The notes beneath the pieces were generated by a model. It saw only the letters and a program-made list of their open reading frames with translations. It was not told where the DNA came from and did not search any database. This document shows positions 44,219 to 55,400 of a stretch of DNA of 64,000 bases, piece after piece (position 1 is the first letter of the stretch; each line of letters begins with the position of its first letter). The DNA is from Farysia itapuensis (taxonomy: Eukaryota > Basidiomycota > Ustilaginomycetes > Ustilaginales > Ustilaginaceae). The stretch covers positions 1 to 64,000 of the forward strand of contig JALBYC010000032.1 of the NCBI GenBank assembly GCA_023212645.1. The letters are read 5' to 3'. The position numbers and the translations under genes are program-made.

Positions 44219-47200
44219 TTACTTGCGGTCGTCTTTGCGGTAAGTGTTGGGAGTAGGGGCTTGTGTGGAGTGACTTAGTGCAGAAGGGTGGAAGACTGTC
44301 GAGGATGTGGTGGTGGTGGAGGAAGAGGGTCTGTTTGCGATGGACATGCGTGCGAGCGGTGGGGGATGATGATGGGCACTAGCTGTGGCGGCGGAGAGTT
44401 GGATTGCTCCCGCTTTGATGCCCATGCGCTTGTTGTACCGGTCGATTTCCCACTGGGCGAGTCCGTCCTGGCCTGACCAGTTGGCTGACGAGGAGCGCGG
44501 ACGACGGATTCGATTCAACGTACGCTCCCCCGGCAGGATTTTCTCCAGCTCGACGGGTCCCTGTGGGATACCAAAGATTTCGTCCGCGTCGACCGTGCTT
44601 TGTGCCAGAAGCGCTGCGTTGAGCGCCTCGCCCTGCGTCCACGCCGGCATCGCCGCCCGCTTCTGAATCGTCTCTTCATCCTCAGAATCGGAATACTCGG
44701 ACGCGATATCCGGCAAAACCTCCTCGCCTTCGCCGTTTCCCTCCCCACCCGCAACCCCCTCGTCCTGCCGAGCATCCTCCTCGTACCGTGTCTGCTGCAT
44801 CTGCTTCTGCGCAGCACGGTGCAATTCCTGCTCGCGCAACATCGCAGCCTGTTGCATCTGCTTCTGCTTGGCCAGCATCTGCTGTTGCTGCTGTTGCTGC
44901 TGCAGTTGCAGTTGCTGCTGTTTGGCCTGTTGGAACGGGTTGGCTGAGGAGAAGTTGGCGTTGGCCATGGGACGTGGTGGTGGTGGTGGTGGTTGTTGCT
45001 GGGTGGATGTCGGTTTGGGCGGCGCGGTTGGCAGACGAGGAGCAGCGCTGAGGACACCAGACGAGGCACCATTGGCAGGAGGTGCGGAGGGAGCTGGTTT
45101 GACAGCCAGCTTGATCTGCTGAGGCGCTGGTGCCGGCTGGGTGTGCGGCGGTCGGATGGAGGACTGGCTGACGGTGCGCGCCATTTTCGGCGGCACGTTG
45201 GGCGGCTGCGGCGGCACCGTCGCAGTCGTCGCTACGGGTCGCGTCACTTGAGGCACGCCGACACCTGCACTGCCACCCCCACCCTGGTCGCGCTCGGCCG
45301 TGATACGGCGCTTCTTGTTTGCATCCGCAGCTGCGGACGGGTGCTGCATCGTGGGCGCATTGATACTCGACGACTGCATGTACCGACTCTTGACGCCGGC
45401 ATAGCTGCCATTCATCGCACTCGACGGCCGAGTCGGTCCACCACCGCTGCTCGCCGTACTAACCGTGCTGACACGCGACGTGTTCCCACTCGCACTACCG
45501 CCCAGCAGCACCGCGGGAATCACCACTGACGCCGCACTCTGGTCCGCCGTTCGCACACCTCCACGCTGTTGCTGCGCAGAGTCCAGTCCACCGTCACGTG
45601 CGCGTTTCTTGCTCTCTTTACCCAGTTCTTCCTCAGCAACCGCTTTGGCACGCTCCTCCTTCTTGGCGAGCAACATCTTGCGGCGTTCCTCCTTCTCCTT
45701 GCCTTTTCGTTCTTCTTCCTCGGCTTGTTTCTTGCGCAGAAGCTCGGCGCGTGCGAGACTGGCCGGCTTGCCACCCACCAGCGCGGTGGAGGCCGACATC
45801 GACGTCGGCGTAGAGTGAACCACTGGTGCAGCTGCCGGTTTTCCCACTGGACTTGCCAGAAGCGCACCCGGGATGGACATCTGTTTCGTCTCGAGGACGA
45901 TCGGCGGTGCGCTTTCCGCCGCGGGGGTGACGTCGCGCGGGCGGGGCTGGAAGGCGTTGGATGCCGAGATCTTGGCTTGTGCGCTCGCAGTGGTGGTGGT
46001 GGTGGTGGTGGTGGTGGTGTTGGCGTGCAGGCCGAGGAAGCCCTTGATCTTGTCACCGAGGCCCCAGGCACGGGATGGGGAAGCCGCGCCGGCAGGTGTT
46101 CGGCTCTTGCCTGGCGAGTTAGCCAGACCGCGCAGCGTGCCTGTTCGGGACGGCGTCTTGGCAGGTGAAGCCGGAGTGGCCTTGCTTACCGCTTTAGCGG
46201 CTGCGACAATCTTCTTGGGCGATACAGGGGCGGAGGCCTTCACCGGCAGTACTGCTTTCGTCGATGTCGGTTCAGAAGACACCGCTGTCTGTTCGGCTGA
46301 CTTGCCCTTCAGGTCGAGCGCACCCTCATCAGCATCGTAAAACGCGTCTTCATCACGCAAAGCTTCGGAAACAGACCGAATTGACGAGGTTGCTACGGAC
46401 GGCACTCGCACTGCCTCTTTGAGTGTCGGTGGCGCAGGCGCGGGCGTGGGCGCGATCGGCTCGGCAGGGAGCGGCTTGGCCTGTTTCGACTTGTCGATCG
46501 ACGAGCGTGGGAAGGGCACCTTGGAGAGCTGCAGCGCTTTGGGTGGCGAGTGCGCAGGTGTGGTACTGACCGGCTGTGTCGCAAGGGTGGGCAGCTTGCT
46601 CGAGTGTTTGGGACTGTGGAAGAGGGCTGCGATGCTTCTCGTTGGTGCGGGCGGCGAGGCGGGTGCACGCTGGAAGGGGTTCGCGCCGCGCGTGCGGGTA
46701 GGCGATGCTGCTCGCATCGCCGTCTGTTCCTTCTCCACTTGCTCGGCCAGCTTGCGTGGCGACAGACGGACACTACCGGATCTCGGCGGCGGTCGGAGGG
46801 GCGACGTCGCTCCGATTCGCGAAGGCGATCGAACAGGCGACCGCGGAATGGCAGACGCTTTGATAGTCGACTCGCCACTCTTACTGCCGGCCAGCTTCTC
46901 CGTCAGTTCCGTTGACGAGTCCGACAAGACACTGTCGACGCTCGGAGCCACGAGAGCGGCGGCTGCTGCGGCTTTGGCGCCGGACCGCGTTACGGGACTC
47001 GTCGGTGTGGCTTTAGAAGCGGCAGAGGCAAAGCTGGGCTGCGACGATGCGCTGCTGCTGGAGGCACTCGAGGAGCTGTCGGTCGCACGTGTGACGTGGG
47101 CGAGATTGTTGCGGAACTGCTCCAGCTTGGACGCAGGCCCCACTGGCTGTGTCGTCTTTTTTGCAGTCGCCGAGGTCAGCGCGGATGCCTTGGCTGTGGT

Positions 47201-48697
47201 TGCCATGGCGGCGAGCTTGGGCGCTTTGTGCACTGATCGAGGCGAGCGCATGCTGGTGTCTGAAGCGGTAGCCGTCGTGGCCGTGGTGGTCACTTCATGC
47301 GACTCGTCGCTCTTGCGTTTCTTGGTTGGCTGGGAGACAATGGTCGCGTTAGCTCGTGTGTTGGCCTGGGTTGCGGCTTTGGGTCCGAGTCGGTGCTCAG
47401 TCTGGTCGTCTAGCTCATCGTCATCTGAGTCGGAATCATCGTCGCTGCCGTCGAGCGCCTGCTGGTCAGCGATCTGTTTGCGTAAGCTTTTGTTGAGGAA
47501 GCTGGATCGGAAGCTCGGCCCTGCGGGGGTGGATGCCGGGTGGAGTGCTGTCGTCACGCTTGGACGAGCATTGTGAGCTGCAGCGGGGAGACTCTTCTTG
47601 GCACCGTAAGAGGCGAGAGTACGTTTGACGGGCTTGTCGACGGACGTGTCCTTGTGCTGTGCTAACTTGCTCGCTAGCAGAGCAGCTGCTGCTTGTTGTG
47701 CACTGTCGAGGCGCGAGCTGGAAGTGGTGTGATCCGACACCTGCGTCTTGTCCCCCATTGAGGACGCACATGTGACATCTGTCTGCACGATCTGTGAGGC
47801 GGTATTGGAATCCTGTGGATCCTGCATGTTGCTGGGCAATTGAGCAAAGCTCTCGCCTTCATCGTCCGAATCAAACACGGAGATAGCATCGAGATCAGTC
47901 AGCGCGTTCACCTCTTTAGGAGGAGAAGCTACCATTGGCGGTGGTGTTGAAGCGCGGGGCAATTCAAGCTCAGTTTTGCTCGAGACAGCTGCAGAGGCAT
48001 CGTCTGCCATACTATCGTCCTGAGACGACAGAGCGACACGTGTAGCTGCAGGTTTGGTCGGCTTCGAGGATCTCTTTTTCGCAGGCTCGACCGCGTCGCT
48101 ATTCACCGCCGTATCCGCCAACACTGCTCTGGTCGGCCGCGCGCCTTCATCGCTGCCTCCAAGTTTGGGAGCGGGCTCGTTTGCGCGATTGCGTTTTGCG
48201 CGAGTGGGCTGCGGCGCGTTTTCTTTGTCGGTAATGTCGATACAGTCGGCGAATGGGTCTGCACTGCCAGTGAGGGGAGCGCGGGATCGCGTTGTGGTGG
48301 CTTTGGATCGTGTACGTGTGCGTGTGGGAGACTTGAGCAGCTCAGCTGCCAACTTGGAGGGTGATGCAACCACGTGAGACAATGTACTGTGTGCAGAGGG
48401 CGAAATCAGTCTTTGGTGGATCTGTGTGCGGGGATGGAGCTCTACTTACGCATAGTTGGCAAAGATCTGGCGAGCATGAACGATTGAATCAGTGATAAAG
48501 TCGGATCCCTGCTCAGACACGTTGCTGTAGAACATGGCCATGTCGCAGCACTTTCGCATGCTGTTGACATATCCCAGCAGATGATGATCGGCAGGGGTCA
48601 TGGGCGAGGCTGACGATGTGGATGCAGGACTGCTGTCGTACGCTGAGTTGAGCAGCGCAGCGGTCGACCGCTTGGTGGCGGTTCGTGCAGCCGGCAT
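44219..48697 (-). CDS. Inner centromere protein INCENP/Sli15, chromosomal passenger complex scaffold
   Basis: A two-exon gene: exon 1 48450-48697, exon 2 44219-48386, intron GTAAGT...CACAG in phase 2, giving about 1471 aa. The C-terminal IN-box (about 1305-1385) is diagnostic: LPDIASEYSDSEDEE, then MPAWTQGEALNAALL, DADEIFGIP and RRPRSSSANW, whose Ser residues correspond to the Aurora-phosphorylated TSS/SS site. Exon 1 encodes the helical N-terminal part (NSMRKCCDMAMFYSNV) expected to bind survivin and borealin homologues. A long charged single helix lies at about 958-1015 (KQAEEEERKGKEKEERRK). The middle is Ser/Ala/Pro-rich with SP sites, a KEN motif near 140 (ITDKENAPQ), a Thr run near 880 and a Gln run near 1240. 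INCENP recruits and activates Aurora B at centromeres and the spindle midzone. It is convergent with the NPF-rich gene. Confidence 0.93.
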
Positions 48698-49066
48698 GGT
48701 GATGTTGGTGGTGGTGAACGAGAGTACGAGAAGGTTGAGAACACTTGTTTGACATGTTTTTCTTTTTCAAATAGCCGACGCACTCACACTAACCAAAGTA
48801 CACAAACTACTCCATCTCACGTCAGATCACGAGCACACATACGCTTACACAGGAGAAGCACAGCTCACTTTCTCAGCCCCGCCTGGCACGTTAGTTCGTA
48901 TAGTGACGTGTAGATCTGGTGCGGTAGCTACAATGTGTTGAACCGCATCGTGGTGTCAAATAGCGAGGTCAGATACAAGAGCGCGCTGCATAACACACGC
49001 GGCGATTTTGCACGTGACTTTGAAGTTTTTCGGCTTCGATCTGACAGTGTAATTAATTTGTGATTC
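48698..49066. other. Intergenic region between INCENP start and TTL-family gene end
   Basis: 369 bp with no supported gene. It contains the INCENP promoter (nearer 48700) and the 3' end of the minus-strand ligase-like gene. No RNA gene or repeat was seen. Confidence 0.5.
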
Positions 49067-50485
49067 TCAAAATCCTCGACCAAGGTCTTCTCGGAAGCAG
49101 AGCGTCAAGCCCTGCCGAGACTCGCCGACTGGCCATGTGTCAAGATCGGCTTGAGCGTCCGACTGTCCATGATAGGGGAGTACAGCCAATTCGAGCGTTC
49201 GCTCAAACAGTCTGTCGATGGTGGTGTGCAGCTCGTTGCCGGTCTGGGCAAAATCGGGCTGTGCGTTAATCTCGAGGAGCTTGACGTTGAGATCGCGTGC
49301 TTCGTCGTATCCGACCAGCAGATCGACGCCAAAGATTTCAAACGCATTGGGCCATACCTGCCAGTGAATTGATCCCGATTTGGCGGCCGCTTCAAATACT
49401 GCTCCTATCACTTTGCCCGCCTTTACGCGGACATCTTGCATTGTGTCTGACGCAAGCTCGCTTAGTGGGGCATTGGGACCAGCAGCAGCCTTTGAGCCGA
49501 CTAAAGCAGACCACAGGAAGACGTTTTCCTCTTTTGGTCTGCCGAGATCGCCGGTAGCTAGCGATCCATCTTCTTGTAAGCACGTGTTGGTCAAGTGACC
49601 GCGCAAATCGTGGGACGAATCGAGCGTGGGTTCTGAGTATGGCAGCGGTGCAAAGAGAGCTAGCATATCGTCGTAGAGATACACTGACAGCCCTGCCACG
49701 CACAGGACATATGCACGTAGATGAAACTTGCGTGGACCGTCGCTACTCACGGAGCGTGATGGCTCGACCAACATGGGTGTTTGAATGTACTCCTGAATGA
49801 CAAAGTGTCGCAGCTGACTAGTCATGACCGCCGTATCTTTGCCTGTATGTGCTTGGTCTTCTTGCTCTTCGTCATCATCATCACTCTCCGGCTCGAACTC
49901 TTCAAAGATCTCTTCCAGACGGTCGAGCGTTGCAAAGATTCGAATACCATTACCACGATCAGCCATGCCGGGTTTGAGGATGAACCACCTGACTTTACCC
50001 TCATCGCCGTCCTGCAAGGCTTGTTCAGTTTCGCGCAGTACTTCCCCAAGCTCGTACAAGTCGTCCATCAAGAGCTCGTGAAGCTCATCAGCAAATTGGA
50101 TGTCCAGATGCCACGTCTGAGGTGTGCAGTTGGTAAACAGGGACGCTCTGTCTCCCGCCTTGACAGCGTAGGAATGCAGCGAGGCGGCGAGGTAGTGTTT
50201 GCGAATGAGTGCTTTTCGGATCACATAGCTCGAGCACTGCGCTTGTTTCCCCTTGCTGTCCGCGGTTGGCAGCAGTTGCTCAAATGGGAGCAAGTCGTAG
50301 TCGGTCAAGTACAAGTCCTGCTCTTCTGGCACCTTTCCATCTTTAGCTCGAGGCGTGATGTTCCATCCTGCAGGAACAAGGACAGCTTCAGCCGCCTGTA
50401 ATGCTGCGTTCTGCGTGTAGGCAGCGCCGGGAAAGTCGACATACGCGCTCTTGGAGCTCGAGCCCGCGCCTTGGTCCAATGGCAT
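49067..50485 (-). CDS. Tubulin-tyrosine ligase (TTL) family ATP-grasp protein
   Basis: A single-exon protein of about 472 aa. The ATP-grasp core of TTL proteins is visible: RWFILKPGMADRGNGI (ATP-binding strand-loop), FVIQEYIQTPMLV, KFHLRAYVLCVAGLSVYLYDD, HLTNTCLQ and the metal-binding FGVDLL...LLEINAQPDF near the C-terminus. The longest frame begins at 50662, overlapping the start of the divergent neighbour. The first ~59 residues of that version are basic and unlike the family, so the ATG at 50485 (MPLDQGAG) is preferred. In yeasts the single TTL-like protein (Pby1) is a processing-body component, so a tubulin substrate should not be assumed. Confidence 0.88.
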   Translation of the reverse strand: MPLDQGAGSSSKSAYVDFPGAAYTQNAALQAAEAVLVPAGWNITPRAKDGKVPEEQDLYLTDYDLLPFEQLLPTADSKGKQAQCSSYVIRKALIRKHYLAASLHSYAVKAGDRASLFTNCTPQTWHLDIQFADELHELLMDDLYELGEVLRETEQALQDGDEGKVRWFILKPGMADRGNGIRIFATLDRLEEIFEEFEPESDDDDEEQEDQAHTGKDTAVMTSQLRHFVIQEYIQTPMLVEPSRSVSSDGPRKFHLRAYVLCVAGLSVYLYDDMLALFAPLPYSEPTLDSSHDLRGHLTNTCLQEDGSLATGDLGRPKEENVFLWSALVGSKAAAGPNAPLSELASDTMQDVRVKAGKVIGAVFEAAAKSGSIHWQVWPNAFEIFGVDLLVGYDEARDLNVKLLEINAQPDFAQTGNELHTTIDRLFERTLELAVLPYHGQSDAQADLDTWPVGESRQGLTLCFREDLGRGF

Positions 50486-50660
50486 TGTTGGCCGAAGAAG
50501 AAAGTTGACTTTGACATTTTCTTGACAGTTTTTCTTTTGGCGCATTTTTTTTCGGGTTAATCGAGGATCGGCGGATTCCTCCACCTGGGGAGCTTGAACG
50601 GGTGCACGTTGAACATCTGGTGCAGCAAGCTGGTGACGCTTTGCTTTCCGACAGTCAAGC

Positions 50661-51392
50661 ATGACATACTACGAAAGCATCACGATCGAGGAGCTGCCTT
50701 CGCTCGGCACTTCTCGATCACTACTTCCCGTGCTGCTGCCCACGTCGATAGACGAGGAGGACGATCCTAGGTCCTTGCTCTACATTTTTGACGACAGTGA
50801 CGTCCAGCGCGCAGCCGCCCTCTTTGCCGTCGTCAGAGCAGAAGCAGAAGCAGAGGCCGAGGCACAGCTATCGCTACAGCAGGAAAAAGGCAGACTCGCA
50901 CTTGAGAAACAGTTGGAGCGTCTGCTGGACCAAGACGAAGCGTTTGTCGATCTGATCGGCCGTCGACTGCTTGCGATTAACGGCTATGATGTGCCGGACA
51001 TCTGGTCGAATCAGACGCATTGGCCTTCATTGTTGCACAGCAGCTTGCGCGTGCCGTTGTACAGCGATATACACGATGATTGGGACCTGGACTGGCTCGG
51101 ACAAGAGTTGTTGAGTAGCCGACAAGGCGCCAATGTATGGATCATTGAAGCAGACTCGTCACCCATCGGCAACACATCACAGCAGCCTTTTGCGTCGCAT
51201 GTGGAAGAGCATGACGAATTCAACCCAGATCCACCCGTCCCACAAGCTTCATCTTCATTACCGCACGCAGCCACCGTCACCTCAGAAGCCGAAGAAAGTC
51301 TGCTCGAAACCCAGGGACAGCCGGCGGACCACAACGACGACACACACAGACCCAGGAAGTCAGTCAAGGTCACCGATCTGCGCTCCCACTAG
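50661..51392 (+). CDS. Protein of unknown function
   Basis: A single-exon protein of 243 aa with ATG at 50661. The N-terminal half is acidic (SIDEEDDPRSLLYIFDDSD) and is followed by a helix with an alternating Glu-Ala run (RAEAEAEAEAQLSLQQEKGRL, about 70-95) and a compact hydrophobic stretch (VDLIGRRLLAINGYDVPDIW). The C-terminal third is Ser/Pro/Gln-rich and disordered. No family is recognised. Its coding start is only 175 bp from the preferred start of the divergent ligase-like gene, so the two share a promoter. ORF length and codon use support a real gene. Confidence 0.65.
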   Translation: MTYYESITIEELPSLGTSRSLLPVLLPTSIDEEDDPRSLLYIFDDSDVQRAAALFAVVRAEAEAEAEAQLSLQQEKGRLALEKQLERLLDQDEAFVDLIGRRLLAINGYDVPDIWSNQTHWPSLLHSSLRVPLYSDIHDDWDLDWLGQELLSSRQGANVWIIEADSSPIGNTSQQPFASHVEEHDEFNPDPPVPQASSSLPHAATVTSEAEESLLETQGQPADHNDDTHRPRKSVKVTDLRSH

Positions 51393-51480
51393 CTTGTCCC
51401 GTCGTTTTCCACGCATCTTTGTCCGTCTTCCTTGCAATGCAATCTTTGTTTTTCGCCGTTCGTCTATACAGTAGACACGT

Positions 51481-52237
51481 CTACTCGTCGTCTGAAGGTG
51501 TGCCGTCGCTTCCTGTTTGTGTGTGGTTCATCGTCAGCGTCAGTGGCTACTTGGAAACAGCTTGTCTGTACTCACCTTCTGCATCATCATCGTTTGCGAC
51601 GTCTGAAGCGACGATAGCGACCTCGGCCTCACCTCGCTTTAGGCGCGCAATGAGCTCTTGGCCGAGCTTGGTCCGAGACTTGGAGCCATACGCCAGCAAG
51701 TCGGCGGGTGTATCCCCATCCTTGTTGGGAAGGCGTGGATCGGCACCCGCTTCCAAAAGCTCGTTCACTAAAAACTCCCATCTCTGTCAGTCTATCGAGT
51801 ACAACTTTACATCTGCCGAATAACGTACCGATCCAGTTGCGGAGCTCTTCAACTTCGTCACCCGACTCTTGCGGGATGTCGATCTTGATCGCCTCGTGAA
51901 GGGGAGTGTTGGCGTTGATGCGGTTCTGAAAATCGACGTCAATCTCTAAATCGAGAATGTCTGGCAGAATCTGAGTTGATTGGTGCGCAGCAGCGTAGTG
52001 CAACGCATTGTTACCAAGCCCGTCGCTGTGGTTAGCGTCAAAAGGACCGGAAGCGATAATCTCTTGTAGTAAGTCGGCATCATCTGTGCGTGCTGCATGC
52101 AACAAACGCTTGTCTAGAAAGCACGAGTGTCAACCTCTGGTCAGTAGATGGGCAAGAAAAAGACAAGGCAGTCGCGCAGAAGGCTTACTTTGCACATCGA
52201 AATCGTTGACAGACGAATCCTGTTCCGTGTCCGCCAT
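51481..52237 (-). CDS. Small ankyrin-repeat protein (Yar1-like)
   Basis: A four-exon gene by hand: 52189-52237, 51829-52113, 51576-51767 and 51481-51512, 185 aa. Donors are GTAAGC, GTACGT and GTGAGT; acceptors are TCTAG, TTTTTAG and ACAG. The ankyrin signature is clear: GLGNNALHYAAAHQ, INANTPLHEAI, and NELLEAGADPRLPNKDGDTPADLL, which is restored only with the TTTTTAG acceptor. If the last intron is retained, translation stops at 51547 with a different short tail; splicing gives an acidic tail (EGSDGTPSDDE). Size, repeat number and acidic end resemble Yar1, the chaperone that escorts ribosomal protein Rps3, but small ankyrin proteins are hard to assign. It is head-to-head with UTP22. Confidence 0.8.
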
Positions 52238-52441
52238 GGTTGTGTGCTGTTCGGACAATGGTGGTTAAGAGTGTTGTTTGGAAGCCTGCGAAGGCGGTAC
52301 TCCCCGATGGGGATTGTGATCGGGCGGCCTCCACGCCAGATAAAGATTTTGGATGATTTTTTGATTTTTTTGGAAGAATTGGCCGACCCTTTTTTGCACT
52401 TCCTTCCTAGGCAAACGACCTTGTTCAATCATTCCTTCAAC
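52238..52441. promoter_or_regulatory. Divergent promoter between ankyrin gene and UTP22
   Basis: 204 bp separate two divergent ATGs. The stretch contains T-rich tracts (about 52354-52373 and 52391-52396 on the plus strand) that may act as poly(dT) nucleosome-excluding elements. No consensus RRPE or PAC element was recognised with certainty. Confidence 0.4.
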
Positions 52442-55400
52442 ATGCCCGGTCTCAAGAGGAAGGCCACTTCCTCCTCTTCAGCCAGAGCGAATGCGCCGCC
52501 ACGCGTCAGACGTAACCAATCGGTCAACAGCGAAGACGATCGCGACTTTGACGATGACGAGGACCTCTTAGCCTCGGCTCTCACCGGTACCGGCTCTGCA
52601 GCTGTCCCAGACAATGACGACGACAGTACAGACACTGAAGCTTCTGCTACGGCTTCAGAAGAGGAAACAGAGCTAGTGTCGGATGTAGAAGAAGAACTGG
52701 AGCTAAACTCGGATGGAGAAGAGGATGCAGAATCAGATACGAATGGCGATCATGTAGACGTCATGTCGGACGAAGACATGGATGGCGGTTTCGAAGATCT
52801 CGAGGATGGAGCGGACAATACACAGAATGCACAACCATCATCTTCCTCTGCCCCGTCCAAGCCTTCCAAGAAGTCTCTGTACGCCATCCCCACCAATGCA
52901 GAGATGCAGGGTCTCAAAGAGACGAGCGAGCTGTTCAAGAACAACGTCTTCAAGCTGAAAATCGACGAGATGCTGCCCGAGGTTCGACCCAACTATACCA
53001 AGGCGGACGCTTTGGAACTCGTCCTTCGCCGCTTGCATGAGCTTTTTGCTTCTTTACCACCCGTTGAGGCTGCTCCAGTGGGCGAGGCTGTCGAAACGTT
53101 CAAACAGAACACACAGGGGCAGGTAAGAATTCCATTCCCGGATCCAGCTCCAAGGCCGGATGCACAGTACAAGCTCGCATTCGAGAAACCGGACAGCATG
53201 CATCTCGTCGGCAGCTGGCCCCTCAAGTGTGCCACCAAGAGACCGCAAGGTGTAGACGTCGACGTAGCTGTCGTCATGCCGTCAAGCTTGTTCCAGGAGA
53301 AAGACTATGCCAATTTCCGGTACTTTTACAAGAAAGCTTTCTATCTCGCTAATCTGGCTCATGCCATCACTACATCCAGCATGCAATTAGGCGTCACTGC
53401 CAGTTTCGCCCTGCTTGACGCCGACCCAAGGAGACCAGTGCTGGTCTTGACACCGGTACACGACAAGTCTGAAACCGATTTCACCAAGCTCAAGGCGTGC
53501 ATTCGCATTCATCCCGCTATACATAGCGAAGTTTTCAGACCGGCACGGCTTGGTCCCTTGCGCAGCAACGTCCGCGTTGGAGCAGACACCGAGGCGTCTA
53601 ACCCCACCCCAAGATACAATTCGGTCATCTTGGCAGACAGCCTTCACCTTCCACACCTGGTTTACCTCCATACAACGGCTCAGGCATGTCCTGCGTTTGC
53701 CGACGCCTGTCTGTTGCTCAAAACATGGGCTTTTCAGCGAGGGTTCGGCTCAGGTTCACGTTCGCGAAAGCACTCGACTGGAATCGAATCAAAGCGGCGG
53801 CAAGTTGCCGGTTCGGGATCGGTCCGTTTCGTGCTGACCATGATTCTCGCCCACCTTCTCAACGGCGAAGATAAATCGCAGAACGGCTCTACCAAGAGAG
53901 ACCCGACTGCAGGACGCAGCAAGTTGACCAACGCTTTCTCCAGCTATCAGCTTTTCCGTGGCGTGATGGATTGGCTGGCAAAGCACGATTTCAACACACA
54001 CCCTGCATTTATGAAGCCCATGCCTTCTGCTGGACTCGAGTCCAGGTCGGACAAGGTTGCGCGCGAAGACTTTGCTAAAGCCTTCGAACGAGTCTTAATC
54101 GATCCCAGCGGCTCTCTGAACCTGTTTTCGCTGCTGCCGACTGGATCGGTGGACCTGCTGCAGTACGAAGCGAAGAGCACACTCGACATGCTGAACGACG
54201 CTTCCACCGATCATTTCGACGCGCTCTTCCTGCAGGACAGGACGGCTGCACCCTTCATCTTTGACGAAGTGGCCAGAGTCGACCTGCCGGTCTCGCAAAG
54301 GCACTCGCGCACAAAGGAGAATGAACAGCACGATCCTGCTCAGACATCGACCGCCGTGCTGAAGGCTGATTTTGGAACAGCCGTTCAAGCAGCTATGGTT
54401 CAAGTAAGCTCCACAGCCTCCAAGGCTCTTTTGGGCCGGGCAAAGCTGGTCGCCTTGTTGCACTCTTCTTCTGGTGGTCTGCTTGATTTTTGGCCATTGA
54501 ACTCTGCACGACCTTCACCAAGCACGGAGGTCGAGATTGGAATGGTACTGGACGGTGAACAGGCATGGAGAATGGTCGAACACGGCCCTTCAAGCCAAGA
54601 CGGAGAGAAAGCGCAAGACTTCCGCACTTTCTGGGGCAAACTATCCGAGCTTCGTCGATTCAAGGACGGAAGGGTTTTGGAAAGCGTTGTATGGCCCGTC
54701 ACGAGTCAAGCGTCGCGCTGGACGATACCGCGTCGGATCCTATCGTACGTGCTTTATCGTCACCATTCGATCCACGAGTCGCAGATCTCGTTTGTCTCGG
54801 CCAAGTTTGACAAGCTGCTGAGCATCGACGATGCCCTCTCCCGCAAAGCGCATCTAGTCAGCACGGATGAGAAAGGCTCGGCTTTGATTCAGACAGCTTT
54901 CGAGCAGCTGTCCAAGGACTTGCGTGCTTTGGAGAGCTTGCCCTTGTCAATCATTTCAATTGCACCATCGGCAGCAGGCATTCGCGGGACAAGTACGTTC
55001 GTGTCAGCCCCCATTAATCTGGCGCAGCTAGGTCATACGATCCCAGATGTCGCATCGTACATCCCTCTGCACAACATTGTGCTGACCTTCGAGGGCTCTG
55101 GCAAGTGGCCCAATGACCTTGTCGCAATCCAAGCGATGAAGGCCGCATTCTTTGAGCGCATGTGTGCCGAAATTAGCAGCAAGATCGAAGGTTGCACCTG
55201 CAAAATCGTGTTCGACCCCCTCGTCACGTCCCAAATGGAGGACCAGTGTGCACTCGAAATCGTCCTTGCTTCAGGCTTCGCGTTCCGAGCGCGCGTGATG
55301 CACAATAGGGAACGACTGCTCCTCGAGCGTATTCTTGCGGACAAGTTTGAGTCGGCGGGCGCCAAACGCCGAGCCAAGAGCATTCTCGACGGCTGGGAGC

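Noticed and set aside
45985..46020. GGT/GTG microsatellite read as a telomere-like or G-quadruplex element
   Set aside because: It is in frame within INCENP and codes for a threonine run on the minus strand. The repeat unit is not TTAGGG.
46419..47576. A 385-codon open frame on the plus strand inside the INCENP gene
   Set aside because: It lies wholly antisense to the long Ser/Ala-rich INCENP coding sequence, has a composition mirroring it and no domain. GC-rich codon use on one strand often leaves the other open.
52148..52441. An N-terminal extension of UTP22 of 98 codons
   Set aside because: The extra residues overlap the ankyrin gene's first exon on the other strand and are unlike Nrap N-termini. 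The ATG at 52442 gives a typical basic-acidic start.
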